This document shows positions 21,664 to 32,457 of a stretch of DNA of 64,000 nt, piece after piece (the first letter of the stretch is position 1; every line of letters begins with the position of its first letter). A program made the translations under genes and the position numbers. This stretch comes from Rhabditophanes sp. KR3021 (Eukaryota > Nematoda > Chromadorea > Rhabditida > Alloionematidae), in contig CAUJLY010000001.1 in NCBI GenBank assembly GCA_963281155.1, positions 1,612,001 to 1,676,000 on the forward strand. The letters are read 5' to 3'. Below the pieces are notes generated by a model. That model had not been told where the DNA came from, did not search any database, and saw only the letters and a program-made list of their open reading frames with translations.

Positions 21664-23292
21664 TTATTCAAAATTTTTCATCCGAAAAACTTCACAACAC
21701 CTTAAGTATAATTCATAGTCTACTAATTTCTCCATAAAAATTCTAGTTTGGATACCTCGTCTTTTCCCATTATCAACAAAAACATTAAAAGGTCTGGCAG
21801 AGTCAAAACAGGCACAACTTTGGGGCTGATCCCAGTGTGATCCGGTAGTTAAACGTGGATTACGATTGCAGAACAAGTTAATCATTCTCAAGCTTTTTGG
21901 AAATGACCATTCCCGTTTTCCTGGGCATTGGATAAATATCGCTTCCAAATTGCGGAATGGCATGAAGAAGTCGTCGTCTATTGGCAAGGGTAATTTTATA
22001 TAGTATGTCAAATATAAGGCTTTTAATTCTGGAAAGTATCTGGCAAGAGTTTCATTTAAATTAGTTAATTTGTTCAAAGGCATTCTTTCGAGTTTTAGTA
22101 TTTGGAGACTTTTGATTGGTTTCAATAGGGATTTAATAAATAGCCCTTGTCTTTCTCTATCAACAATAATTGGTTGATGTACTTCACGAGTCATATATTT
22201 GAGACTGATGAGCAATATTTTGAGGTTATTAAAATACTTGTATTTATCCGATAGTTTGTTGTATATGTCTGAGAATGGAGCAGTAATGATGAATTGTAAA
22301 TTCGTTATGTTACTAAATCCCTTATCAGGAATTTCACATATTCTAGAAATTAAATGCTTGATGTAGACAGCTTGCAGGTCAAAGTGAAAAGAAACTCTTT
22401 CGGGTTGAATCGTGGACAAATCCTTTAAGCTCATTGTACCGATGGGCCTTGAGACTGCATAGCCAAATCTTATTTTTTGTTTTTGAAATTTCTTCATTAA
22501 ACGAACGAATGTTTTAATTTCTTTGTTAGATTCAGGTACTTCATCGTGATCTTCAATTTTAAGAATAAAGTAGATAAGCAGAGTAGCCTTTGATTTAAAC
22601 ATGTTCACAAATCTTTCAATGGCTTTATCATATTTTTCGTTAGTCTCAGTTTGAATATAATAAAGAAGTTCCAGTTCCACAATATTTGGAAAACTATTGG
22701 TTACAAAATTATTGTCATTGTTTTCATTTAATAATAAATGAAGGTATTCTATTCCTCTAACTTTTTGGATGTGACTTGAGGTGAGCTTTGACAAAATATG
22801 AGCGTAATTAAAATAATCTACCTTGGAAATCTTTGAATATAAACTATTTCTCTTTGATTGTTTTGAAAATTTGAACTCTAATATCTTAAAATTGCTGAAA
22901 CGATCAAGTATTTGTTGTATAATAGCAACAATTTTGTCTAGGATAACTTTGTCTCTAAGATGTATAGAACAAACTTCAATGTGCAAGGTATCTTCACACT
23001 CAACTAAATCAAATGGTGCATTTGCAATAGAATTAAGAGCTTCGTCTGGTGTATAATAAAATTCTTCGAAAACAGAACAATTAATCCTCCCATCCCATTT
23101 TTCAACTAATATTGTATTATGTGAACCAAGTCGCATCAAGTAATTCGCCGTTATATTTTGGAAATTAATATAATTATTTCTTATTAAAAGGCATAAATTC
23201 CTTTTTGTGGCAATGTTCGCGTCTTCGCACATTTTTATAAGTGGCAATAGTGTGAAGGCATTGTTAATTAAAGTGCGATCGTTAAACTCCAT
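21664..23292 (-). CDS. LRR-like / F-box-type orphan protein
   Basis: A single-exon gene for 542 residues without signal peptide. The second half has leucine-rich-repeat-like spacing: LKILLISLKYM, LQILKLERMPLNKLTNLNE, LKALYLTYYIKLP and LEAIFIQCPGK, followed by LRMINLFCNRN. The first 60 residues (FTLLPLIKMCEDANIATKRN) could be a degenerate F-box but lack a clear signature. Such proteins are abundant in nematodes and may act as substrate adaptors in ubiquitin ligases; that is inference. The gene lies head-to-tail with the GT92 gene. Confidence 0.6.
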   Translation of the reverse strand: MEFNDRTLINNAFTLLPLIKMCEDANIATKRNLCLLIRNNYINFQNITANYLMRLGSHNTILVEKWDGRINCSVFEEFYYTPDEALNSIANAPFDLVECEDTLHIEVCSIHLRDKVILDKIVAIIQQILDRFSNFKILEFKFSKQSKRNSLYSKISKVDYFNYAHILSKLTSSHIQKVRGIEYLHLLLNENNDNNFVTNSFPNIVELELLYYIQTETNEKYDKAIERFVNMFKSKATLLIYFILKIEDHDEVPESNKEIKTFVRLMKKFQKQKIRFGYAVSRPIGTMSLKDLSTIQPERVSFHFDLQAVYIKHLISRICEIPDKGFSNITNLQFIITAPFSDIYNKLSDKYKYFNNLKILLISLKYMTREVHQPIIVDRERQGLFIKSLLKPIKSLQILKLERMPLNKLTNLNETLARYFPELKALYLTYYIKLPLPIDDDFFMPFRNLEAIFIQCPGKREWSFPKSLRMINLFCNRNPRLTTGSHWDQPQSCACFDSARPFNVFVDNGKRRGIQTRIFMEKLVDYELYLRCCEVFRMKNFE

Positions 23293-23999
23293 GGCAACAG
23301 ATATATCTATAAAAAAGATTTATTTGATTGTGTTTAATAAAATTTGGTTTTGCATATATTTACGGATAAATTAGATATTGGTAAAGATAATAACAAAATT
23401 TATACCTGAAAAATTTGTAGAGATATGTTAAATATGATAAAAAATACTAGGTTAGTAGAAGATCACAGCCATTCATAATCAAATACTCGCTAGTCCACGC
23501 CGCGCCTTTCTTTCTACAAAGACAACCAATTTAAAAATGGCAGAAACAAATGACTTCATGATCAAAATCGACCAAAATACTTTGATTTATCAGAATATAA
23601 TATTTAAACAGAATAAAATGCTAATCCTCTTTGAAGCCTAGTTATTGGGAAAACTTCACACCATTTCAAACACTATTCATAGGCTATGATTTTTCCAAGA
23701 AAATTATTGAGATAAATACATCCTCGCTGCCATGTCAGTATTCTCACATGTTTTATACAATTGCAAGAAATGTAAAGGCTTCCTTTATTATTGTTCGATC
23801 ATTTAACTCCATGATGATCCAAAATAATAGCTTTGAAATACAAAATATTAGATTATAGATGATATTCGTGTTTATCAACGGCGTGATTTCTTTTTCTTCA
23901 ATATAAATGATGTATAAAAATACCTATCAAAAGTAGATTAAATATAAATTAAAAGACTGTAAAAGTAAATAACATTTATTGCTTTAAAGACTAATTTTT
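23293..23999. other. Gene-poor stretch with possible coding scraps
   Basis: A 34-codon plus-strand frame at 23,537-23,641 (MAETNDFMIKIDQNTLIYQN) and an overlapping 75-codon frame ending at 23,858 (YWENFTPFQTLFIGYDF) might be parts of one small broken gene. I cannot join them with sound splice sites. Confidence 0.3.
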
Positions 24000-24709
24000 A
24001 CATCCCAGCAGAAGAAAATGGTACACAAATCATTAGACGGGAACACACAAAGACACAGAAGGAGAAATAACAATATTGCCAATATTACAAATGTAAGTTG
24101 CAACATCCTTACCACAATAAGCAGCGTATAAAGTCATCATAAATGAGTTAAATGTATTTTCAGCAGTACAAATATCAATACCATTGTTAATATCGGTACT
24201 AAGTTGGGCTTTGCATTTCTTAATCTTAGCCAATCAAACTTTTCCAATTTACGAGAGATAATAAAAATTGTTTTTCGTATAATTAAAAGCTTTTGCGCAT
24301 TCATAATTTCCAATGAAATAATCTTCAGTATATGCATAGTCACTTCTTTCATTTACTGTGAAGATTTGTGGCATATAGTCGATTTCAATGCAATGAATCT
24401 AGCCCAATACAGTTAGTTAGTGAAGTTTGGGTCATACAAACTTTGGCAAAATCCATGTTATTAAATCCCGCGTTATCTCCTTCTTTGTTAGCGACAAAGG
24501 TGGCGTATGAAGGAAGGGTATTATTAAAACCTGATGTTAAATTGTAACTGTAAAAAAATGTGAATAACATTTTCTGACATCCTATAATGTTTTAAATGTA
24601 TTGTCAAAGCTTAAAATTCTTGCATCGTATTGGGATGGATCACAACCTTGTTGAGCAATAGTACTGACTGCAAAAAGTACAATCACTAAGAAAATATAAG
24701 TTTTCATCA
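24000..24709 (-). pseudogene. T20D4.11-like secreted protein pseudogene
   Basis: The minus strand begins with an intact signal peptide (MKTYIFLVIVLFAVSTIAQQG at 24,709) but stops after DNTFKTL. Further pieces in shifting frames carry the family pattern: GFNNMDFAKVCMTQTSLTNC, EDYFIGNYECAKAFNYT, and AKIKKCKAQLSTDINNG with ICTAENTFNSF and AAYCGKDVATYIC. At least three frame changes and two stops separate them. It is a dead relative of the gene at 17,811-18,502. Confidence 0.72.
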
Positions 24710-25461
24710 CATCATACAAATTAAAAGTGATTAGCTTAATCAAAAACCCATCTGTGGATTATGATGTGCATCTATCTTATCTTTTTCGCTAAATCGTTCT
24801 CTAATGTAACATTTATATTATTAGAGATAAGAATCATATATGAAAATTATTTTAACACATTGTAGTTTCCAATAGTTATTCTGCAGAACTTCCAACATTA
24901 TTTTTCTGTGCTCTAATATGATTATTGAGGAACTTAAATATTGTTTTAAGAACAATCTAAATTATTGCCATAGAAAATAAGAGCATGTTTATAAACTTTC
25001 CATAATAAGTGATAGCAAAAGAACTTTGAATTTGGATGACTTTCCTCAAAGGCTTCTAGATATTTATGGGAGATCATTGTTTACAACTCGTTCAAATTTC
25101 TTTTGACTATCGTAAATTACTCGTACACACCTATTAAATGCAAACGATGACAATATGGACATATACTTAATGAATACACTAATATAATTCATCATTTGAA
25201 AATGCATCTTGAAAAATATTTCAATAGTTATTCGTACTATACTATTGCTGTATTTGATATTTCTATGTCAAGTAATCTATAGGCATTTTCATTAATTTCG
25301 AACTTCCAAGTGGATGGCAAAGTGAATGCAGCAATAGCATTAACCTTTCCACTATTTATATTTGATTGTATCATGTCCACATCATTTTTAGTTTCTCGAA
25401 TTCAAAATTATTCAATTGATGATACATATGTTCTTCACCTAATATTCCAATCTTTATTAAT
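24710..25461. other. Intergenic stretch, nothing recognised
   Basis: AT-rich spacer between two pseudogenes. The last 150 bases may hold the eroded 5' part of the receptor relic that follows. Confidence 0.4.
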
Positions 25462-26130
25462 ATGTTAATGGCGTGGATATATTTCGTCATCTTTTTGACG
25501 AACTTCAATTTTTATAAATACAGTTGTAGTTATTTAAAAATTAGAAAGACATTTATTGTTAAACTGAAATATTTGACTGGAGCTGTGTTCATCTGTATTT
25601 GTATCGTCTCTCTTATGATAGCAGATTGTATTTATTTCTTATTTTCCGTAAATCCTGATTCTTTACTAAAATAGAAATACCAAATAGAGGATGGATCTAC
25701 GGATGTTTTTCTCAAAGAGTCGAGCACACGTTTGTTTTGGAGTTAAAAAATAATTACACCCTGATATTAGCAATTAGAAATTCCTGAATCATATAATTGT
25801 TATTTCATAAATGCGTTGTAGGCCAATTATTGTTTACATCATTTTCAACTACATCACAATATTTTCCTTCTTAATGATGTATAGGAAGTATATGAATTCG
25901 ATCAAAAGATCAATGAAAACGCAACAAAAGAATCATGATTTTTTTATTTTTATTGTATTCAAGCACTTTCACCTGCAATTTTTGAAATTGGTTCGATTGT
26001 TGCTTTTTGATTTACAACACAAAACATTGGCTACTTCTTGTATTTTATTTTCCAGTGTTGCTCCTTCTTGTCGTAGTATCTATTTCTTAATGATATTAAC
26101 AAAATGAAGAAAAATTCTAAGAGGAGATAC
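25462..26130 (+). pseudogene. Chemoreceptor pseudogene (Str-superfamily-like)
   Basis: Hydrophobic frames at 25462..25674 (with LTGAVFICICIVSLMIADC) and 25811..26107 (IIVYIIFNYITIFSFLMMYRK, then NSIKRSMKTQQKNHDFF) match the helix 4 - helix 5 - basic loop - helix 6 layout of Str-like receptors. The frames do not join, a stop follows NPDSLLK, and the region after the basic loop shifts frame. The first three helices are absent or unreadable. Confidence 0.55.
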
Positions 26131-26545
26131 ACGCACGTCATGAAAGCATTATTCAAAAACCATCTTGTTAGAATAGAATCGAAAATGTCATCAATTATTA
26201 ATCAAGAATAAATAAATTATAATAGATGGTATTTATAATGTTAGACAGTTGTTCACGTCAAAACATATCTAAATTTAGAAGTTTTTAATTGTTACCCTAA
26301 ATTAAAATTTAATAAATATTTTTATTCTAAATAGCCTCCTTTTATTATTTTTGCCTTCGTCTATGAAATTGTTATTAAAAAATGCCGTGAACATGGATGA
26401 GTAATAAGAAAAATACCAATTACCATAAATCATGTGTTGTTTGCAATAATTATAAATTTGCTTTTCAAAATGAGGAAATTAGTTCCTCAAAAAATGATAT
26501 TTAAGTATCAAATAAGACGAAAAGACATAGTAAGATTAACTCAAA
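26131..26545. other. Intergenic stretch, nothing recognised
   Basis: AT-rich spacer upstream of the Srt receptor at 26,546; likely promoter region, no motif recognised. Confidence 0.45.
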
Positions 26546-27571
26546 ATGATTTCTAACCTTGATCCTATTGTAGCTATTTATTACAATGCCAATATGTTAA
26601 CACCTGACGAATGGAAAAAAGAAAGCAATCCAAATTTATATTTAGGTTTGGCCTTTTTCATTTTTGGATTTCCTTTCCAATTGTTATTTATACCTGCTTT
26701 ATGGGCTATTACTAAACCTCAATTTCAAAAAATGTGTACCTATAAAATTTTATTAGCGTTAGCTATAGTGGACTGCCTGGAATCAGTGATTGCGGTTGAG
26801 TTTCAATCTTATTTAACAATAGTGGGATCCAACTTTGGAATGAATCCTAAGTTAATTTATTATGGAGGTATGTTTTCGATGGGAGGTTGGAATTGCAGTT
26901 GTGCTTTGAATGTTCTTCTTTGCTTTTCACGAATTATAGATATTTATAAACCAAAAATTGCTGATTTCTTATTCGATGGATATAAGACTTTGATTTGGAT
27001 TTTTCTTTGCTTTGTATACTTTTTTATGGGATCCTTTTTTTCAAGACCTGGCCTTTATACTTCACAGATATACTCATGGGTGTTTAATCCGTTTTTTCAA
27101 ATTGATGAAATAAATTCGCAAAAATATGCCGAGTTTTACCAAAATAAACTTCATATTTTTAACAATGTCATTGTTTTTATTCTCTTAGTCCCAATGAACA
27201 TCATACTATTAAAACTACTTTTTATCCAAACTTCAAAAATGAGTAATCAAGATGCGAATATTTTAAAATTAAAACGAAACATGATTTTCCAATCAACTGT
27301 AATCTGTGGAATTACTACTTTAGTTTCTTTTATGTACTTGATTTTAGACAAAGTTCCTGTTCCTATTCTATTTTCGGTTGCAGCGAATTTTCTGTGGCAA
27401 GCTAATCATTTGAATTTACCCTTTGTTTTATGTTTTATGAATTTGAGTGTTAGAAAGTGTATTAAAGCTCAATTATTTGGATGTGCTGTGGTTAATAAAG
27501 TTACCATTGTTCCAGGTACATTGACAAACCCTCCAAAAACCTCGATTCATCATGCTAAACGATTATACTAA
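26546..27571 (+). CDS. Serpentine receptor class T (Srt)
   Basis: A single-exon gene for 341 residues with seven hydrophobic segments. Srt marks are GFPFQLLFIPALWAI after helix 1, CTYKILLALAIVDCLESV in helix 2, GWNCSCALNVLLCFSRIIDIYKP around helix 3, LFDGYKTLIWIFLC entering helix 4, and a helix-7 end FMNLSVRKCIKA. It is a candidate sensory-neuron chemoreceptor. The same family occurs at 52,726 and 54,032 and as a relic at 7,806. The N-terminus is short and has no signal peptide, as usual. Confidence 0.85.
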   Translation: MISNLDPIVAIYYNANMLTPDEWKKESNPNLYLGLAFFIFGFPFQLLFIPALWAITKPQFQKMCTYKILLALAIVDCLESVIAVEFQSYLTIVGSNFGMNPKLIYYGGMFSMGGWNCSCALNVLLCFSRIIDIYKPKIADFLFDGYKTLIWIFLCFVYFFMGSFFSRPGLYTSQIYSWVFNPFFQIDEINSQKYAEFYQNKLHIFNNVIVFILLVPMNIILLKLLFIQTSKMSNQDANILKLKRNMIFQSTVICGITTLVSFMYLILDKVPVPILFSVAANFLWQANHLNLPFVLCFMNLSVRKCIKAQLFGCAVVNKVTIVPGTLTNPPKTSIHHAKRLY

Positions 27572-28089
27572 AATTTGTTATTGGATTTCTAAATTCAAAT
27601 TTATGCCGCTTAAAACAGTTTAACAATTCCACATTTCAACTTAAACATTTGATTTTTTCATTGGTACTCATTCTTTGAGGTCCTCAAGGAACGTGAAATA
27701 AGCATTGATATAAGAAAACAAATTTTTAATTAAATAAACAAAAATATCTCATATTCTTATACTTAACTTTTATAATAATAAGAATGTATAAACAATAAGA
27801 CAATGGTACCTCCAGTTTTTTGTATTTTCATCAACCATAATATTATTGAAAATTATAAAATTGTAATTAAGATATTTATAGCTGACGGTTTTTACATTTT
27901 TACCATTAATAATATTTTGTAAGTTATAAAATTATATCCTAATTATTTTCAATAACAACGTTAAACTGAAACAGCAAAATTGCTAACTCTTTCAACCGTT
28001 TTTAATTATCAAGTATATTAGGTTATACTTCAGATCAAAATGAAAGGCAAGTAACTATTCTTGACTATTTTTCTTTAGTAGTATTTATA
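27572..28089. other. Intergenic stretch, nothing recognised
   Basis: Very AT-rich spacer between two receptor genes, with loose repeats of ATAATATT-type words only. Confidence 0.45.
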
Positions 28090-28988
28090 ATGGAAGCTTT
28101 TTCACTTATTCTGTATATTTTGCTCATCATTTTTATAATCAAAATGCTATTAACCAAGGATTCAAACATTACAATGCATTTTTATTTTATGTTTGTAATC
28201 AATGCCATTGTTGACGTTATATATATCCTACAAAACTACATACTCATTTTTATCCCTATAAATGGAATCTTACAAAACTTTTATATAGAATTTTTAAATC
28301 CATTAAACATATTTGGAAAAATGTTTATACTTATGATTTGCTTAAAAATAATTATGCCGTTATTAGCCATCAATACCGCATTCAATCGTTTCTCAGCTAT
28401 TTGTCTGCCAACTCTGTATTTAAATTTATTTAGTGGTTGGAAGTTATTCTTAATTATGAGTTGGCCATTTATCATTCCCACAATTATATTTATTTGCTAT
28501 TCTAAATATTCAATATATTATGAATGGATAGATGCAACTAAGAACATACGTTTAAATTTAAATAAATACACAAAAGTTTATGAATTTCAATACTTTGTCA
28601 GCTTTTCCTATGCATTATTAATTGTAATTACATCTGTTTTGAATATTAAACTAATACGAAAACTGAAAAAGCTTTCGATCGGAACTGATTCTAAAACTGA
28701 AATGATATTTGTTAAATATTCTGCAGTTCATTTTATAACAATATGTTTAGTTTTTTTATGCAAATTATGGGTTTTATAAGTTTTGTTTTCGAACTGGATC
28801 TTCAGAATCAAATTATTGTAAGTCTGTATACTATTTCTGAAATGTTAATGATATTTTTTTCTCCCTATACTTTATTGATACTTTCCAAAGATATTAGAAC
28901 AGAATTCTTTATTTTTTTAAAAATTAAGAAAAATCCTGTAAATCAAAAATGTGTTGCTGCATCAAGTAAAAAGAATGTAATAGTATGA
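28090..28988 (+). pseudogene. Chemoreceptor, Srg/Srv-like, one-base frameshift
   Basis: The first frame (28090..28779, 229 residues) gives helices 1-5 with PLLAINTAFNRFSAICLPTL at the end of helix 3 and VLNIKLIRKLKKLS after helix 5, resembling Srg/Srv receptors. It stops after LVFLCKLWVL. In the next frame the sequence continues at once (FFMQIMGFISFVFEL to SKKNVIV, stop 28986-28988) and supplies helices 6 and 7. One extra T in the run of seven Ts at 28751-28757 would restore a single frame of about 300 residues. There is no other defect, so this may be an assembly indel. Confidence 0.7.
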
Positions 28989-29084
28989 TTTTTGTGGAAG
29001 TGTTTTCTCAAATGTGGATAGAATATCTTAAAAGCACATCAAATGTGCATCTACATAGATCATCAATGTAAAATGGTTAGACGA

Positions 29085-29152
29085 AATGCACACCTCAACA
29101 TCTTTGATGCGATTTGAAATGCACATCTCAACATTTTGGATGCTAATCTGTA
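29085..29152. repeat. Two imperfect 34 bp repeats
   Basis: The words AAATGCACACCTCAACAT and AAATGCACATCTCAACAT recur about 34 bases apart, each followed by a TTTGGATGC-like end. A weaker third copy may precede them near 29,035. They lie in the 5' flank of the STAR/KH gene. Confidence 0.6.
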
Positions 29153-29263
29153 ATCCAAGCATCTGGAAAGATAGATTAAAATGGCTATATATATGTATCA
29201 AATAATAATTGCAATCACAATTAAGCTTTAAAAGCTTTATCCACTTCAACTAACAAGAACAGC

Positions 29264-29895
29264 ATGCTTCAACACTTAAACGCATCTGAATTGATTCCAA
29301 ATGGAAAAGTAAGTTCATTTTTATCTTAATCATAAACTAATGTTTTGAATTACAGTCTCATTACAGTTCAACACTAAATTCAGAAAATATGGATATTCAG
29401 AGAGTGGAAGAAAAAATCTACCTTCAAACACACAGCAAATACAATAATGTGGTTGGGAGAATCGTAGGCCCACGTGGATCATCTATCAAGAAACTTGAGA
29501 ACAAAACAGGAACAAGAATTTTCATTCGTGGGCAAGGTTCTCCTCGCAGGGAAACGGACATTGTAATGAATCCTCAAGAAAAACTACATGTCTTGTTAGT
29601 TTGCATTGATTATAAAAGAATCGCTCTGCAAAAAATTGCTCAATGTGTATCTTTGATACAAGATCTTATCAAATCTTCAGCGAAGGTTCAGATGGATGAA
29701 GAAAAAGCCGAACAATTAAAACAGGTTGCTATCACTAATGGAACTTACGATCAATTCAAGTACCAAGATAAACCTAAGCAGATAATCCACAATGGGATTG
29801 ATCACAAATGGCACGATGAACATGAATGCAATAACCATGATGAACTTGAATATTACTCTGTTTACTATTTACCCGAATACAAATGCTGGTTTTAA
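29264..29895 (+). CDS. Small STAR-family KH-domain RNA-binding protein
   Basis: Two exons, 29264..29308 and 29356..29895, give 194 residues; the 47 bp intron ends TTACAG. Residues 30-135 form a maxi-KH domain: EKIYLQ, VVGRIVGPRGSSIKKLE (GxxG-containing loop), TGTRIFIRGQGS, and EKLHVLLVCID. It is followed by a QUA2-like LKQVAITNGTYD. This order matches the STAR proteins (GLD-1, quaking, SF1 type) that bind single-stranded RNA and control splicing or translation. The N-terminal QUA1 dimer region is absent or very short, and the tail is His/Tyr-rich. Its RNA targets are unknown. Confidence 0.87.
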
Positions 29896-31010
29896 ATACT
29901 TTTAAAATTGTATTATCCACCTAACAAATCAACTACTTCTACAATCTCATCATTTGGCCTTTAATTTGTTTTTATAAGGTTTCTTTTTAACAATAAAAAA
30001 ATCATTTGATGCTTTGTACTTTATCTACTAAGTTTAACTCATTATATTTCTCTTTTTAATTAATAAATTGTAATTCGAACAGACGTGTATAAATACATTA
30101 TATTTTATAATCATGAACTCCGCATTTAAATTTATCTATTCTGCGTTAATATTTAGTAAAAGTGTATTTTAACTTTGATAATAAACAATTGAGTTTTGCC
30201 AAATGAATAATATGGCAGTTTAATTTTCATTAGAGATTTTTGAAGTCTCTTTCCAAAATTTGCAAACAGCATTCATATAGAATTCTGAAAGTTTACTAAC
30301 CTTAAATGGGTTTGTTTTAAACCATCTTAGCCTTGTTTAGCATACCTTTTATAGTCTGCGTCTTAAAATCAAAAGTAGGACTTTGTTCTGACTAACGAGA
30401 TATTGCACACGACAGACTATGCTTATATAAATGTGCCTGTGAATAACAAATAAATGATATGTTGGAAATTATGTTTATCAGAAACTTTTTGAAGCCTCTT
30501 TCCAAAATTTGCAAGCAAAATTCATATAGAATTCTGAACGCTACTAACCTTAATTGAGGTTTTTTAACCTGTCTTAGTCTTGTTTAGTATACCTTTTATA
30601 CTCTGCGTCTAAAAGTCAGAAGTGGGGCTTTGCACTACCATCATTACTTCATTCCAAATTGTGGATAAAGTATTATTACTTTCGATTATATTAACAACTA
30701 TAATCCAATTTTGATTTGGAAAGATGATGAAATAGATGGACATACAGCAATAACATCAGTTGCTTATAAAAAATTAATCATTAATTTAACAATGATTTGA
30801 AAGACAATATTTAATTAAATTATAAAATGTTGTATGATGATAAACAGAAAGTCATTTTTGATTATCAACTGTTTTGCTTTTAATTACTTTTGCTATACAA
30901 AAGCAGACTTCATTGCATCAGTCTTAAGTTTCAAAAAACAAATTTAATATAAAATTATTTTCTGATCTTTCTATTATAAACCCAGACTACAATCTTATTC
31001 AGACATTTAC
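29896..31010. other. Gene-poor stretch with a duplicated segment
   Basis: AT-rich DNA holding the direct duplication listed separately (30224-30393 and 30472-30640). No gene is supported. Confidence 0.45.
30224..30640. repeat. Direct duplication of about 170 bp
   Basis: Segments 30224-30393 and 30472-30640 are clearly related. Both contain CTCTTTCCAAAATTTGCAA, CATATAGAATTCTGAA, TACTAACCTTAA, CTTGTTTAG and ATACCTTTTATA followed by CTCTGCGTCT-like sequence. They differ by scattered substitutions and small indels; the start-to-start distance is about 248 bp. No open frame is shared, so this is probably a non-coding or transposon-derived repeat. Confidence 0.75.
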
Positions 31011-31300
31011 TTGCAAACACCCTTCTCTTATACTGTTTGTTTTCAAGAATCATTAAGTAGATTATTTGCCTCATATTCAAACTTATCTAATGATTGGACA
31101 TTGCTCGTAATTACTGGCTGCCCATTTTTGGTAGCAATAATTTATTATTTTTATTACATAGGTTATTCAGCAACAACTGAAATAGTATATGTAGATGAAA
31201 GTTGATAATTATATTCAACATATTTTCTCTACTAGTTACAGGAATATTAAATTACAAATTAATTCAAAAACTTAAACACGCTTAGGAACTGTTTCAAAAT
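31011..31300 (+). pseudogene. Chemoreceptor fragment, Srg/Srv-like
   Basis: The frame ending at 31,205 (NDWTLLVITGCPFLVAIIYYF) followed by LLVTGILNYKLIQKLKH just downstream matches helices 4-5 and the basic loop of the receptor at 28,090 (VLNIKLIRKLKK). Stops and frame changes interrupt it and neither end is present. A short relic of the same subfamily. Confidence 0.5.
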
Positions 31301-32050
31301 TAAATTGGTCAATTTTTCAATCACATCTTTTATTACAGTATTGATGAGTGTCACTTTTAAGCTTCTTCAAACATTATTCTTTAGGATTTATAGCAGTTTA
31401 TGAAAATTTATAGATTTTATTAATTGTAGAAAAGAGTCTATCAAGCACATACAACATATTACTTCTAGAATTAAGACTATTGCAGTATGAACATTCGATT
31501 TAAAGGAGGACTAATTATCAACTGAATAATTTTGTCACAGTATTCAAATCAAATAATGTTGGATCAACACAAATTAAAAATATACAAGGTGTGGGATGCA
31601 TTTTATCTTGTAACATTGTTCTGCCGGAGTCTTTTCCCAACTCAAATAAGCGTTTCAGTTTTCTTTCCAAGTAATGGCATTTCCATAGCAATAAGAGTTT
31701 TTATGATAATTTTTTTCTCAATCATTGCTTTGCAGGGCGGCTTGCCCCTTCTCAAATAAATGCTTCATTTTTCTTTCCACCAGACGGCATTCCATATATC
31801 CAATGTAGTATTACTCGCAGGCTCAGTCACAAGGCCTTCCGGGTCGTGTATTGGGCCGTTGTTAATTATTACATAAAGCTCATTATTTTTATAAAAAAGT
31901 ATCAACAGTGCAGGTATTTTAAAGATTTTTTAGCAAGAATAAACCATTTTATTCAATATTTACAGAATTTCGGACCTAATAAGATGCTTTAAATCTTTGA
32001 TAAAATTTGTTGTAATTTCGTTTGCATTTAAATAAAATTGCAAAAATTTA
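31301..32050. other. Gene-poor stretch with short repeats
   Basis: Two related stretches of about 47 bp (31637-31684 and 31746-31792) share CTCAAATAA, TTTTCTTTCCA and GGCATTCC. A 75-codon frame covers the first but looks accidental. A slightly GC-richer patch lies at 31,800-31,860. No gene is supported. Confidence 0.4.
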
Positions 32051-32122
32051 CTCCGCCTCGGGGAATCGAACCCCGGCCGCGTGAGTGAGAGTCACACATC
32101 CTAACCACTAGACCAAGGCGGA
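32051..32122 (-). tRNA. tRNA-Glu(CTC)
   Basis: The minus strand folds as a cloverleaf: acceptor TCCGCCT/AGGCGGA, D-arm with TGGTCTAGTGGTTAGGA (A box), anticodon loop CTCTCAC (anticodon CTC) and T-arm GGGGTTCGATTCCCC (B box). It has no intron, and CCA is not encoded. A near-identical gene lies at 55,295-55,366. Confidence 0.95.
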
Positions 32123-32293
32123 GATATTGTTTAACTTATGTAAAATCTTTGTTATCTAGTTGGATGATTTTTTAAGTCTATTAAAAATCCTAAAATTCAA
32201 ATTAGGCTAGATTGAGAAGATTTAAAAATATGCATTTTAATATTGTGGATCGTTTATAGTTAAAAAATATCTTATGAGATATTCAAAAAAGTT

Positions 32294-32367
32294 GGGCTCA
32301 ACCGGCAGTCGAAACCGGGGCCTCTCGCACCCAAAGCGAGAATCATAACCAACTAGACCATTGAGCC
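32294..32367 (-). tRNA. tRNA-Pro(TGG)
   Basis: Cloverleaf on the minus strand: acceptor GGCTCAA/TTGAGCC, anticodon stem TCTCGC/GCGAGA around a loop with anticodon TGG, and T-loop TTCGACT. It forms a pair with tRNA-Glu 171 bp away; the same pair recurs at 55,295-55,621. Confidence 0.95.
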
Positions 32368-32457
32368 ATAAAGGATTAGTCAAGAAATAAATATGTAAAT
32401 CCCCACAAAGTAATTACTTTTATTCTTAATAGATAATAAATTAAACAACACAACAAA

